Below are positions 56,206 to 64,000 of a DNA stretch of 64,000 nucleotides, one piece after another. The notes under the pieces are model-generated. The model was not told the origin of the DNA, searched no databases, and saw only the letters and a list, made by a program, of their open reading frames with translations. A program made the position numbers and the translations under genes. The stretch's first letter is position 1; every line of letters begins with the position of its first letter. This DNA is from Hominimerdicola alba (lineage in GTDB: Bacteria; Bacillota; Clostridia; Oscillospirales; Ruminococcaceae). The DNA is taken from the NCBI RefSeq assembly GCF_900109655.1, contig NZ_FOAT01000003.1:200321-264320 (forward strand). The letters run 5' to 3'.

Positions 56206-56967
56206 TTACTCCTTTCGCTTTTTCCTGACTATCGTTTTTCCGAAATCATCGCCTGTGCCATACATACCGCTTTCGATCTTTCCGTCCTTGACAACTTCAA
56301 GCACACCCGATGCTATCATGCAGCGTATCCTATACAGAATAAATGTCAGCATAAGCGGCATTTCGTCCCAAAGTTCGGGATAGACCATTATTGTCTGCAT
56401 TTCTTTATCGCCTATAACTTCGAGTATCCGTTCATCGTAGCTATCCTCAGGCAGACTCACGATCCTGCCATTTGAATACATTCTGAGTTTGGTATTCTCC
56501 TTTTTCAGACGTTCAAGTTCAGCGAGATATTTGCTTCTTTCTTCATTCGTCAGCAGATGCATTTCGGGACGAAACAGAAATTCACAATCGCAATTTGTAT
56601 ACATATCAGGGCAAGCCTCTGTGTAATCACAAAGGTAGATAACAGCCCCTTTATCAGTCAGCCACTCGACAAAAGCCAGCATAGCAAGATATTCATCAGC
56701 TTCCTTTTCGGAATACCAGATACACACGCTGTTGTCTTCCTTTAATGCCTTTTTCAGTCTGCGGATACTTTCCGCCACACTATCAACAAGTTCTTCAAAA
56801 TACGCACCATATATCTCACGCCTTGAACTGACAGAAAAGGGTGTTCTTATATCACCTGCATAAAGCTGAAGATGTACACTTAATATTGTTCTTCTATCCA
56901 AACACAGTTTTCTTTCCTTTGAACATGCTATGCCTGCAATAAACTCATCTGAAAACAGATTTATCAT
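56206..56967 (-). CDS. DUF1835/DUF3658-like protein
   Basis: 253 residues from ATG 56967 (AGGGGTGTC upstream). The N-terminal region has LHLYAGDIRTPF-like text and VCIWYSEKEADEYLAMLAFV, typical of DUF1835 proteins, which read like Rossmann-type domains of unknown function. The C-terminal half has a short coiled coil (AELERLKKENTKLRM) and a small winged-helix-like tail (MLTFILYRIRCMIASGVLEV). It leads the three-gene cluster, five bases before the ATP-grasp gene. Confidence 0.68.
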   Translation of the reverse strand: MINLFSDEFIAGIACSKERKLCLDRRTILSVHLQLYAGDIRTPFSVSSRREIYGAYFEELVDSVAESIRRLKKALKEDNSVCIWYSEKEADEYLAMLAFVEWLTDKGAVIYLCDYTEACPDMYTNCDCEFLFRPEMHLLTNEERSKYLAELERLKKENTKLRMYSNGRIVSLPEDSYDERILEVIGDKEMQTIMVYPELWDEMPLMLTFILYRIRCMIASGVLEVVKDGKIESGMYGTGDDFGKTIVRKKRKE

Positions 56968-57321
56968 ACCGACACCCCTTTTCAAATACGATTTGTTTCT
57001 CCTATTATATCACACATTTCTAAGTTTGTGGTAACTATTTTCGGACTTTTCCCTTTTTGAAAGAAAAAAATCACACAAAAATATCTTCTGACAATTGTGC
57101 ATTCAGCTATTATCACATCTCGGCGAGAAGTACAAATATGTAATTTTGCGAATGAACCGATGTTGAGGTCAATAACCTTCAACTCCATGTTAGGGCATAT
57201 GAAATATACAAATAGTACAGTATCTTGAAAGCGGCATAAACTATGTTAATGAAACATCAGATCATAATATCATATAATTCTATGAGGGATATTGCGAAAA
57301 GGCTACATATCAAGGTAAAAA

Positions 57322-57350
57322 TTGACTTATGTGCTGAAAAATGATATAAT
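57322..57350 (+). promoter_or_regulatory. Promoter of the DUF4132-like gene
   Basis: TTGACT (57322-57327), 17 bases, TATAAT (57345-57350) with extended TG, about 130 bases before the ATG. A minus-strand TATAAT (57009-57004) with extended TG probably serves the DUF1835 unit. The 57190-57470 interval holds no gene. Confidence 0.65.
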
Positions 57351-57478
57351 TGGTTTATATGGAAAAAATCATTAATTCAGAAAATATGATTCAGGTCGTT
57401 CTGTGACGGCATATATTGAAAATCATCTCACTCATTAGCAATACAGATCATGTTACCAAATGAAAGGAATTGATACAA

Positions 57479-60400
57479 ATGGCGATGAAGTTTCCAAATC
57501 TTGAACAGAGAATGCTGAGATCGGGTTTTGGCAGGGATATAACTGCAACTGCGCTTGAATGGCTGGATATCAGCAAGGAACGTGATATGTCTATTTTGGA
57601 TTCACTGACGGTGCAGGATATAGATATAGGGGATAATGATATAGGTGACTATCGTCATGCTTTCAGGCAAGATGTGATACCTCTTGGCAGCGAGGAACTT
57701 TACCGCAGGATCATACTCCTAAGCTACAGGCTGCTCGATTGTGAGGCTCATAGGTTGACAATGCCGCTGAAATGGGATATGACAACCATAAATGATTCAA
57801 GTTTCAGAAGTATGGCAATAGAAACCATGAAAGAGGTCTGGGGCGATGAGGCTGAGGCAAGGTCATTTTCGGTACACTTTTCGGCGTTTTATTACCATAG
57901 GGGATTTATCCGCGATGATTTCCCGAAGGAGCCCGAAATGTATATTAAAGCGGCTGAACTGACTTCGGAAAATGCTTATGCCATAAAGCTGATGCTGTGC
58001 GCAAACGCTCTGGAATATATGCCGCTGCCCGAGGGCGAAAAGATTTCCGATGAAGCGCAGAGGGCGATAGCCGTGATCAATGATATAATGAATAGTGATA
58101 TTGCAAAGGACGATGTATATCTTCTTACGGCACTTGCGCCTGCTATCTTTTTCGATGAACATATAAAGGCACATTTCAACAAATATGCCTCTGAAAAAGC
58201 AAGTGCCATTTACAACTGCATCTGGGAATATAATAAAAATCCCTATCGGGCATTTGATGCGCTTTTTGCGGTTGATGGTACATTCAACAAGGAGATACTC
58301 AATAACTTACTGACGCTCCATCGTGATCCCGAAATACCTATGCATTCCGCCGCAAAAATGCAGACCGGACCATTCAAAAAACTAATGCTGGAACAGCAAG
58401 GTGTTGAGAATATGATGACGATGAATATTGCCCTGAAAGCGGTGAAGCCTGATGAGAGCATAAACGATGATGAGATAAGGAACATCGCAAGGGAAAAAAC
58501 AGCCGATGTTGCAGCTTCATGCTATAAGGAAAAGGACAAGATCAAAGCCTATCTCAATGGTGAGATCTCATTTGATAAGGTATGGGCAATAATTAAAGGT
58601 ACAAAACTGGGATATGATGCTCCGGCAAAATGTAAATATTTCGATATATTTGGCGAGGACGATTTCATTATACGCTGTATCGCAGTACTTGGCAGTAGTA
58701 TCGGTAGATACAGCAATCATCTGTATAAAGTGACAGGATACAGCGGCAGAGATATCACAGGTATAGCAGACAAATTATTGGCTGTGGGTGCGAATATCGC
58801 TCAGGCACTTGATATTTGCGGAAATATTTCGGAGCATTACAATTCAGCGGTGGAAGATTACATAAACTGCTTTTCTGCCCATATAGACGAGATAGCTTCC
58901 GCAGATATCACAAAATGCACATCGGCGGCTAAGGGTATCGCACTGGCACTTTTCAGGAAAGACGAAAACAAGTACCGCAGGCAGATAGTTGCACTGGCGG
59001 AAGATACAGCAAAATCTGTACGCGATACCGTATCCGATATCATCACCAATCACCCCGACTGGACTGATGAAATAAAAACCCTGCTTAAATCTAAAAAATC
59101 ATCGGCAAGAGATCTCGCACTTACCCTGATCGAAAGGCAAGGCGCAAAGGCATATATCCCTGAGCTAAAAAAAGCACTTTCCACCGAGAAGACCGACAAG
59201 CTGAAAGCACGTATAGGCAGTATGCTTGCGGTGGTATCGGGAGATGACAGCTCCAATGAAAAGGTTTCTGCCGAGGACATAGTAAAAGAAATGACCAAGG
59301 GTAAGAAGACTTCGAAGTTGGACTGGTTATTTAAAGAACCCCTTTCGCCTGTACACAAAAAGAACGGCACGGTTGCAGACGAAAGCTATCTAAAAGCCCT
59401 CATGCTGTGCTTTGCAAATTCCGTGGGATTGAAAGACCCGAATGCAGATATCATAGTATCCGAACTTGTACCCAATGACGTTTGCAATCTCGCGAATGAA
59501 GTCCTGAACAGGTGGCTTATTACCCCACCGGAGGTAAAACCTCAGTGGCTGGAGGCTTTTGAGGAACTGGAATATGAGTATTCCCCTACACTGTTGGCTC
59601 AGGCGAAATACAAATGGGTTCTATATTTTGCAAGCGTTTACGGTGGCAAACAGGCACTTATAATATTTGACGAGCTTATGGATTTTTGGCCACTGTGGCA
59701 GAAGGGCGCTCTCGCCAAGGAGATACCCCATGCGATAACCCTAAATGGCAGCAGCGAGTATATCATGAAAGTTGAAAAAATGTCCCGCAAGCACAGGTTC
59801 AATTCGATACGCAAGGCATCTGCGGACGCTTTGTTATGTGCTGCAGAAAAGCTGGGCATAAGCAAGGAAGAATTTGCTGACCTTATGATACCCGACCTGG
59901 ACTTCGATGAGAATATGTGCCGCACTTTTGACTACGGCAGCAGGCGTTTCAAGGTGTATATCTCTCCTAAACTTGAACTCGAGATATACTGTGACGAAAA
60001 GAAACTAAAAACCATTCCGAAGCCGACAGCTGACGACGAAAAATCTCTTGCAGATGACGCATACAAGGAATTTACAGCCATGAAAAAGCAGATGAAAACC
60101 TTAGTTGCGGCACAGCTAGTGCGACTGGAAGATACCATGCGCACCGCACGCAGCTGGTCTTCTCAGAACTGGAAAAAGCTTTTCGTTGCAAATCCTATAA
60201 TGCACCGTTTTGCAATTGGTCTTATCTGGGGAACTTATAAAGATGATAAACTTGAAAAGTGCTTCCGATATCTTGATGACGGCAGCTTCACTACCGTTGA
60301 TGACGAAGAATTCACCATACCCGAAAATGCAAAGATAGGGCTCGTTCACCCTGTTGAACTCACTGATGAGGAACTTTCAGCATGGAAGCAGCAGCTCAAA

Positions 60401-60808
60401 GACTACGATATCATACAGCCGTTCCCGCAGCTCGGCAGGAACATATTCAAGCCGACAGACGAGGAAAAAAGCAGTGAATGTATTGAACGTTTCAATGGTC
60501 GGGTAATGAAGACAATCGAGCTTGCAGGTGCAATGAGCAAAATAGGCTGGAGCAAGGGTACTGCAGGTGACGGCGCAATGATCGATGAATTTCTACGTGA
60601 GGATATTTTTGCGAGAAACAATGGCATAAAGGCGAGTCTGATGAATTCGGGCATGAGTGTTGAGATATACAGGAACAAAGAAGATGATGTTACCATAGAA
60701 GGACTCTATTTCTACAAACTTCCTGGTAATGAGAGCATTACCATTAATGAGCTCAGTGACAGATATTTCAGCGAGATAATGTACCAGCTGAGCAAGGTGT
60801 TCGTGTGA
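57479..60808 (+). CDS. Large DUF4132-like protein with HEAT-like middle
   Basis: 1,109 residues from ATG 57479 (GAAAGG nine bases upstream; a TTG at 57470 overlaps that site). The C-terminal ~250 residues contain SWSSQNWKKLFVANPIMHRF, IGLIWGTYKDDKLEKCFRYL and IGLVHPVELTDEELSAWKQQ, the layout of DUF4132 (MolR-like) proteins. The middle (about 500-590) has HEAT-like helical pairs (DTVSDIITNHPDWTDEIKTL). No signal peptide or catalytic motif. It is transcribed alone. Function unknown. Confidence 0.82.
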   Translation: MAMKFPNLEQRMLRSGFGRDITATALEWLDISKERDMSILDSLTVQDIDIGDNDIGDYRHAFRQDVIPLGSEELYRRIILLSYRLLDCEAHRLTMPLKWDMTTINDSSFRSMAIETMKEVWGDEAEARSFSVHFSAFYYHRGFIRDDFPKEPEMYIKAAELTSENAYAIKLMLCANALEYMPLPEGEKISDEAQRAIAVINDIMNSDIAKDDVYLLTALAPAIFFDEHIKAHFNKYASEKASAIYNCIWEYNKNPYRAFDALFAVDGTFNKEILNNLLTLHRDPEIPMHSAAKMQTGPFKKLMLEQQGVENMMTMNIALKAVKPDESINDDEIRNIAREKTADVAASCYKEKDKIKAYLNGEISFDKVWAIIKGTKLGYDAPAKCKYFDIFGEDDFIIRCIAVLGSSIGRYSNHLYKVTGYSGRDITGIADKLLAVGANIAQALDICGNISEHYNSAVEDYINCFSAHIDEIASADITKCTSAAKGIALALFRKDENKYRRQIVALAEDTAKSVRDTVSDIITNHPDWTDEIKTLLKSKKSSARDLALTLIERQGAKAYIPELKKALSTEKTDKLKARIGSMLAVVSGDDSSNEKVSAEDIVKEMTKGKKTSKLDWLFKEPLSPVHKKNGTVADESYLKALMLCFANSVGLKDPNADIIVSELVPNDVCNLANEVLNRWLITPPEVKPQWLEAFEELEYEYSPTLLAQAKYKWVLYFASVYGGKQALIIFDELMDFWPLWQKGALAKEIPHAITLNGSSEYIMKVEKMSRKHRFNSIRKASADALLCAAEKLGISKEEFADLMIPDLDFDENMCRTFDYGSRRFKVYISPKLELEIYCDEKKLKTIPKPTADDEKSLADDAYKEFTAMKKQMKTLVAAQLVRLEDTMRTARSWSSQNWKKLFVANPIMHRFAIGLIWGTYKDDKLEKCFRYLDDGSFTTVDDEEFTIPENAKIGLVHPVELTDEELSAWKQQLKDYDIIQPFPQLGRNIFKPTDEEKSSECIERFNGRVMKTIELAGAMSKIGWSKGTAGDGAMIDEFLREDIFARNNGIKASLMNSGMSVEIYRNKEDDVTIEGLYFYKLPGNESITINELSDRYFSEIMYQLSKVFV

Positions 60809-60853
60809 TATAGTGCTCTGAGGGATATCTCGAAGATGTAATAAATAAAGTAT

Positions 60854-60896
60854 AACAGCTGCTGTGCAGGAATGAATTTTCCTGCATAGTAGCTGT
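60854..60896 (+). terminator. Hairpin after the DUF4132-like gene
   Basis: AACAGCT...GCAGG pairs with CCTGC...AGCTGTT as a long imperfect stem. There is no T run after it, so termination is likely but not certain. Confidence 0.5.
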
Positions 60897-61031
60897 TACT
60901 CTATGCCACAATTCACTGCAGCCCATGTGCAGGACTTATTTTTAATCATAATCCTTTTTTGTTCGCGCGCTTATCAAAATTGATAAAATCAACGAAACCC
61001 AAAAGTCCGAAATGCGCTTTTTTAGATTCTC

Positions 61032-61105
61032 AAACAAATGTTCTTTCGCTCTATTGACAAACTTATGTTCGATATGATATAATTTAATCATCGAACAACA
61101 GTTCG
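61032..61105 (+). promoter_or_regulatory. Promoter with three SOS-box-like sites (second mobile element)
   Basis: TTGACA (61054-61059), 18 bases, TATAAT (61078-61083). AAACAAATGTTC lies upstream (61032-61043), AAACTTATGTTCG in the spacer (61059-61071) and CGAACAACAGTTCG, a perfect CGAAC-N4-GTTCG box, just after the -10 (61092-61105). The whole block resembles the relaxase promoter at 20084-20159. Confidence 0.72.
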
Positions 61106-61557
61106 GTAATCTTCAGCATCATGATGCAAATATTTTAACCAAGAATATTACGCCGAGTTCACGCCTGATCGGCAGAAGCGTTTTGGTGTATCATATTGTT
61201 CCGAAAGCAGCTGTTTATAGGTATAATCTGCTGGCAGTATTTGCTATTTGCAAAGCAAGTATAGAAAGAGGTGCATACTTTACCACTTTCTTCCAGATCG
61301 CATTCCTCCCACCGCGATCCGGCTGTTAAGGGGGACCCGTGACCCTTAACAATACTCTAATGCAAACGTAAATATATGAAATCCGCGTAATATTCAGCAG
61401 ATGTTACTTAATGCCATGATAATGAGTAATACCAAAATTAAAAAATGATATGATCGTACTTCGGTCAAGGGGTGATTTCTATGTTTTAGTACCTGCTGTT
61501 CGGGCAGATTTTCCGAACACCGTACCGACCAAAAGTTCAGAATGAAAGGAAGATGCT
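61106..61557 (+). other. Non-coding stretch where a relaxase would be expected
   Basis: No gene is seen. GTTAAGGG...CCCTTAAC (61325-61350) is a hairpin with an 8-bp stem. In the related element this position, after the promoter, holds the relaxase gene. Confidence 0.5.
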
Positions 61558-61965
61558 ATGTCTAAAAAGATCACACTCGAAGAAAAGATGGAGAAGCGCA
61601 ACAAGCTGAAAGCTCGTATCGACAAGAACCTTGAAGATATGAAGCCGACCTACAAAGCCTATGAAAAGCTCGAAAAAGAGATCAATGCTGAGCTTGAAGA
61701 GATCAAGCAAAAAGAAAAGAACAAGATCTACGAGCACGTAATGTCACTTTTCGGGTACTCACTTTCTTCCGAAGATTTCATCAAAAAGTTCGACAGGATA
61801 ATGAACGACAACCGAAACCGAGGTTTTATCGAGCAGCTGAAACACGATCAGGCTGAGCGGGATAAACTCAAAAACGAGCAGGTCAAGCAGAACATCGACG
61901 CTAAAAATACTCCCGGTAGTTCGCCTTGTCCGGGTGAAAATGTTACTGCTGACCCGAAATCATGA
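61558..61965 (+). CDS. Coiled-coil accessory protein (second element)
   Basis: 135 residues starting MSKKITLEEKMEKRNKLKAR after GAAAGGAAG. A long Lys/Glu coiled coil (about 5-60), a middle IYEHVMSLFGYSLSSEDFIK and a charged tail. The layout and the LTxEEK start parallel the protein at 21497, though the middle differs. Likely the equivalent accessory protein. Function unknown. Confidence 0.72.
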   Translation: MSKKITLEEKMEKRNKLKARIDKNLEDMKPTYKAYEKLEKEINAELEEIKQKEKNKIYEHVMSLFGYSLSSEDFIKKFDRIMNDNRNRGFIEQLKHDQAERDKLKNEQVKQNIDAKNTPGSSPCPGENVTADPKS

Positions 61966-62132
61966 TCCGAAGTTTTGCCAGCTTCGGCAGATAAAACTCC
62001 TTATATTTTGCACTAAAATATCATCTCCGTGCATACCTGCCGTAATGCCTTGACGGCAGGAGCTGATTCAGCGGAATTGCCACCAGCCGAAACAGCACTT
62101 CACCTCCTTTCAAACCGAAAGGAGAAAATGAT

Positions 62133-62369
62133 TTGAATACAAACTACGAGAACAAAAGGAACGAAAATACATCGAATAAAACTGACACCCTTTCCAATAA
62201 TACTAGAAAAGGAGTCGGTGATATGAGAGAAAAGAAAGACAAAAAAGCTGAGCTTGCACTGAAAAAGCAGACTCTTGAAGCATGGGCTAACCTGCTGTAC
62301 AAGGAGGGTATGATCGACATTGAGCGGTGCAGCCGCATGGTGGAAGCGATCGGCAAGCTGAAAGCATAA
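62133..62369 (+). CDS. Short mobile-element protein
   Basis: 78 residues from TTG 62133, eight bases after AGGAG, matching the TTG usage of the TnpW-like gene. An internal ATG at 62223, preceded by AAAGGAG, would give 48 residues (MREKKDKKAELALKKQTLEA onward). The C-terminal helix pair LEAWANLLYKEGMIDIERCS resembles a SHOCT-like or small transfer-associated motif. Function unknown. It ends just before a bidirectional terminator. Confidence 0.65.
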   Translation: MNTNYENKRNENTSNKTDTLSNNTRKGVGDMREKKDKKAELALKKQTLEAWANLLYKEGMIDIERCSRMVEAIGKLKA

Positions 62370-62372
62370 AAG

Positions 62373-62403
62373 AAAATGACCGCTGTTATCCGGCGGTCAT
62401 TTT
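62373..62403. terminator. Bidirectional terminator
   Basis: AAAATGACCGC pairs with GCGGTCATTTT (loop TGTTATCCG), with A/T runs on both flanks, between the short gene and the converging RhuM/Fic gene. Confidence 0.88.
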
Positions 62404-62440
62404 ACTATGATGATTCTGTTTTTGATGTGCGGTACTGAGA

Positions 62441-63391
62441 TCATTTTACCATGCAGTTCATTACAACGTTTATCATCATTTCCTTTTCCGAGGGCTTGGA
62501 TTCGGCTATCATTATGGTGAGAGCTGCAAGCGTCTGATCGGATATAGCCTTTTCCGTTTTTTCATCGTCCAGAAATAATGCATGGTTCTTGTCTAGAAAA
62601 TACAAAAACATTGCTGCGGCTATACGCTTGTTTCCATCGGAAAAGGAATGGTTCTTGGTGACAAAGTACAGCAGGTTCGCCGCTTTTTCTTCAAGGGTGG
62701 GATATATCTCAACTCCCGCAAATTCCTGATAGATATTGGCAATACTTCCCTTGAATGAATCGTCCTTTTCGTTGCCGAAGAGCTCGCTGTCTGATGCAAA
62801 CTTCATCTCGTTTATGACCTTTCTGCACTCATCATAACCGAGAACATACACCGCTTTGTTGCCCGAGGGCTTCTTCAATGTCTGGTGATCGTAATCATCA
62901 AGCAGATCGAGTGCCTTGTTGAACTTCTCGATAACAGACAGCACCTGCTTTGCATCCAGCTGATTTTCTGCACGTTTCATAATGCGTATGACCTCACCTA
63001 TCTGTTCTATACGCTTATTGTTTACAGCATAGCCACGCATTATGTAATCCTTCAGCACCTTGTTCGCCCATTTGCGGAATTCAACGCCCCGCTTGGATTT
63101 TACACGGTAGCCTACGGAGATTATCACGTCGAGATTATAGTATTCGATATCTCTCGAAACCTCACGTTCACCCTCGGTTTGAACTGTTGCAAATTTTGCA
63201 ACAGTTGCATCTCGTTCAAGCTCACCTTCGTTAAAAACATTTTTAATGTGCCTTGATATCGTTGATTTATCACGTCCGAAAAGTTCGGTAAGCTGTTCGA
63301 GGGACAGCCACACCGTTTCTCCGTCCATATTCACATTAAGTGTAACACAATGATCCGGGGTCTCGAACAAGATCAGTTCATTTTCTTTCAT
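62441..63391 (-). CDS. RhuM-family protein with Fic/DOC domain
   Basis: 316 residues from ATG 63391 (GGTGGAG upstream; the GTG at 63400 overlaps it). The N-terminal half is the RhuM-type HTH region (VWLSLEQLTELFGRDKSTIS, VEFRKWANKVLKDYIMRGYA). The C-terminal half is Fic: the motif HSFSDGNKRIAAAMFL (near residue 247) has all HxFxDGNxR residues needed to transfer AMP. No antitoxin with an inhibitory SxxxE(G/N) motif is seen beside it. The DUF-type RhuM proteins are common in genomic islands. Its target is unknown. Confidence 0.9.
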   Translation of the reverse strand: MKENELILFETPDHCVTLNVNMDGETVWLSLEQLTELFGRDKSTISRHIKNVFNEGELERDATVAKFATVQTEGEREVSRDIEYYNLDVIISVGYRVKSKRGVEFRKWANKVLKDYIMRGYAVNNKRIEQIGEVIRIMKRAENQLDAKQVLSVIEKFNKALDLLDDYDHQTLKKPSGNKAVYVLGYDECRKVINEMKFASDSELFGNEKDDSFKGSIANIYQEFAGVEIYPTLEEKAANLLYFVTKNHSFSDGNKRIAAAMFLYFLDKNHALFLDDEKTEKAISDQTLAALTIMIAESKPSEKEMMINVVMNCMVK

Positions 63392-63528
63392 ATTCTCCAC
63401 CGTCCTTATTACTGTGTATTATATCATAAAGACCGGTATAATACAAGTCTTGACTTTTTTGCAAGTCTGTGCTAAAATAATATTGGTACGGATAAATCAT
63501 TATTTTTTAAATTTACCGAGGTGATACA

Positions 63529-64000
63529 ATGGATATTTATTCCGCTGCAAACAAAATGAAGATGGAGCGCAAGACCATCTTTGACCTGGATATAAAAGTA
63601 ACTTTCTATGCGCGAGTTTCAACCACCCGCGATGAGCAGGAAAACTCTATCGAGAACCAGATAAACTTCTTCACCGACATGATAAAGAACAACCCTCACT
63701 GGACTTATGTTGAGGGCTATGTTGACCGTGTGCGCGGCGAATCTGCTGAAAACCGTGCGAACTTTATGCGCATGATAGAGGACGGCAAGGCAGGGGTCTT
63801 CGACCTTGTGCTGACTAAGGAAGTCAGCCGTTTTGCCAGAAATACCGTTGACAGCCTAACCTATACCCGCGAACTTCTGCGGGCAGGCGTGGGCGTATTC
63901 TTCCAGAATGACAACATCTGCACTATCGACACTGACTCTGAACTTCGCCTTACGATAATGTCAAGTATAGCGGCAGACGAAGTCCGCAAGCTGAGTGAGA
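63529..64000 (+). CDS. Serine recombinase, partial
   Basis: 157 codons visible, running off the right edge. ATG 63529 follows GAGGTGAT. The catalytic Ser is in TFYARVSTTRDEQENSIENQ (near residue 30), and the DLVLTKEVSRFARNTVDSL block near 95 confirms the resolvase-type domain. It differs from the TnpX-like recombinase at 22495, in keeping with a second, distinct integration system. Confidence 0.93.
   Translation, partial: MDIYSAANKMKMERKTIFDLDIKVTFYARVSTTRDEQENSIENQINFFTDMIKNNPHWTYVEGYVDRVRGESAENRANFMRMIEDGKAGVFDLVLTKEVSRFARNTVDSLTYTRELLRAGVGVFFQNDNICTIDTDSELRLTIMSSIAADEVRKLSE

Larger units (their letters stand above)
61032..64000 (+). mobile_element. Second serine-recombinase mobile element (partial)
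   Basis: The SOS-box-like promoter, coiled-coil gene, CCTGCCGT/ACGGCAGG hairpin (62036-62060) and short TTG-started gene repeat the order of the element at 20.1-24.1 kb, but no relaxase follows the promoter. A RhuM/Fic gene and a different serine recombinase follow. The element continues past the right edge. Confidence 0.65.

Overview
The window looks like a chromosomal segment of a Gram-positive, cellulose- and pectin-degrading Clostridia member, most like Ruminococcus (R. albus group). The grounds are a secreted GH5 cellulase, a dockerin-bearing exported protein, an intracellular GH94 cellobiose phosphorylase, spore genes (a GPR protease and an alpha/beta SASP), strong AGGAGG-type ribosome sites and many TTGACA-17-TATAAT promoters. 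The GH5 enzyme and two LRR proteins share a C-terminal module that resembles the CBM37-type module I associate with R. albus. The species call is inference.

Layout: 1-3.9 kb, a MarR regulator and a heterodimeric ABC exporter (minus strand; the second subunit runs off the left edge). 4.0-6.3 kb, rpsT, a 314-bp imperfect inverted repeat, the spore protease gpr and a dispersed repeat. 6.3-12.8 kb, a hexuronate operon uxuA-uxaC-SUKH-kdgA-kdgK-uxuB that carries glucuronate/galacturonate degradation to KDPG and its cleavage. 13.1-15.5 kb, tRNA-Arg, a small membrane protein and metG. 15.8-20.0 kb, a small secreted protein followed by two FtsX-like permeases and an ABC ATPase. 20.1-24.2 kb, a Tn4451-like mobilizable element (MobQ relaxase, coiled-coil protein, TnpW-like protein, TnpX-like large serine recombinase), then a face-to-face pair of the dispersed repeat. 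24.8-29.3 kb, cellobiose phosphorylase, a lipoprotein and a mutarotase. 29.5-32.4 kb, the dockerin protein, a small membrane protein and an alpha/beta hydrolase. 32.4-35.3 kb, an isolated rnfC-rnfD pair and an XRE regulator. 35.5-39.8 kb, a housekeeping operon (histidine phosphatase, membrane protein, RluA, AroK, TrmK, Vat-like acetyltransferase). 39.9-40.4 kb, tRNA-Pro, tRNA-Thr and tRNA-Tyr. 40.7 kb, a SASP.

41.3-51.1 kb holds a decaying type II-A CRISPR-Cas locus. A tracrRNA is encoded antisense to the cas9 leader. Cas9 keeps all its catalytic residues but has one in-frame TGA. A deletion joins the front of cas1 to the back of csn2 and removes cas2. The repeat array is split into two blocks about 4.1 kb apart, with a GH5 cellulase, an AraC regulator and a broken IS1595-type element between them. 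The remainder has two tandem BspA/DUF285-type LRR surface proteins (51.2-54.4 kb), a three-gene AAA / ATP-grasp / DUF1835-like cluster (54.7-57.0 kb), a 1,109-residue DUF4132-like protein (57.5-60.8 kb), and the left part of a second serine-recombinase element with a RhuM/Fic protein (61.0-64.0 kb).

The signals most worth following are the natural damage to the CRISPR-Cas locus and its antisense tracrRNA/cas9-leader overlap, the SOS-box-like operators at the promoters of both mobile elements, the unassigned secreted-protein/ABC cluster at 16-20 kb, and the large palindromic repeats. Start sites, promoters and terminators were assigned by eye. No database search was run.
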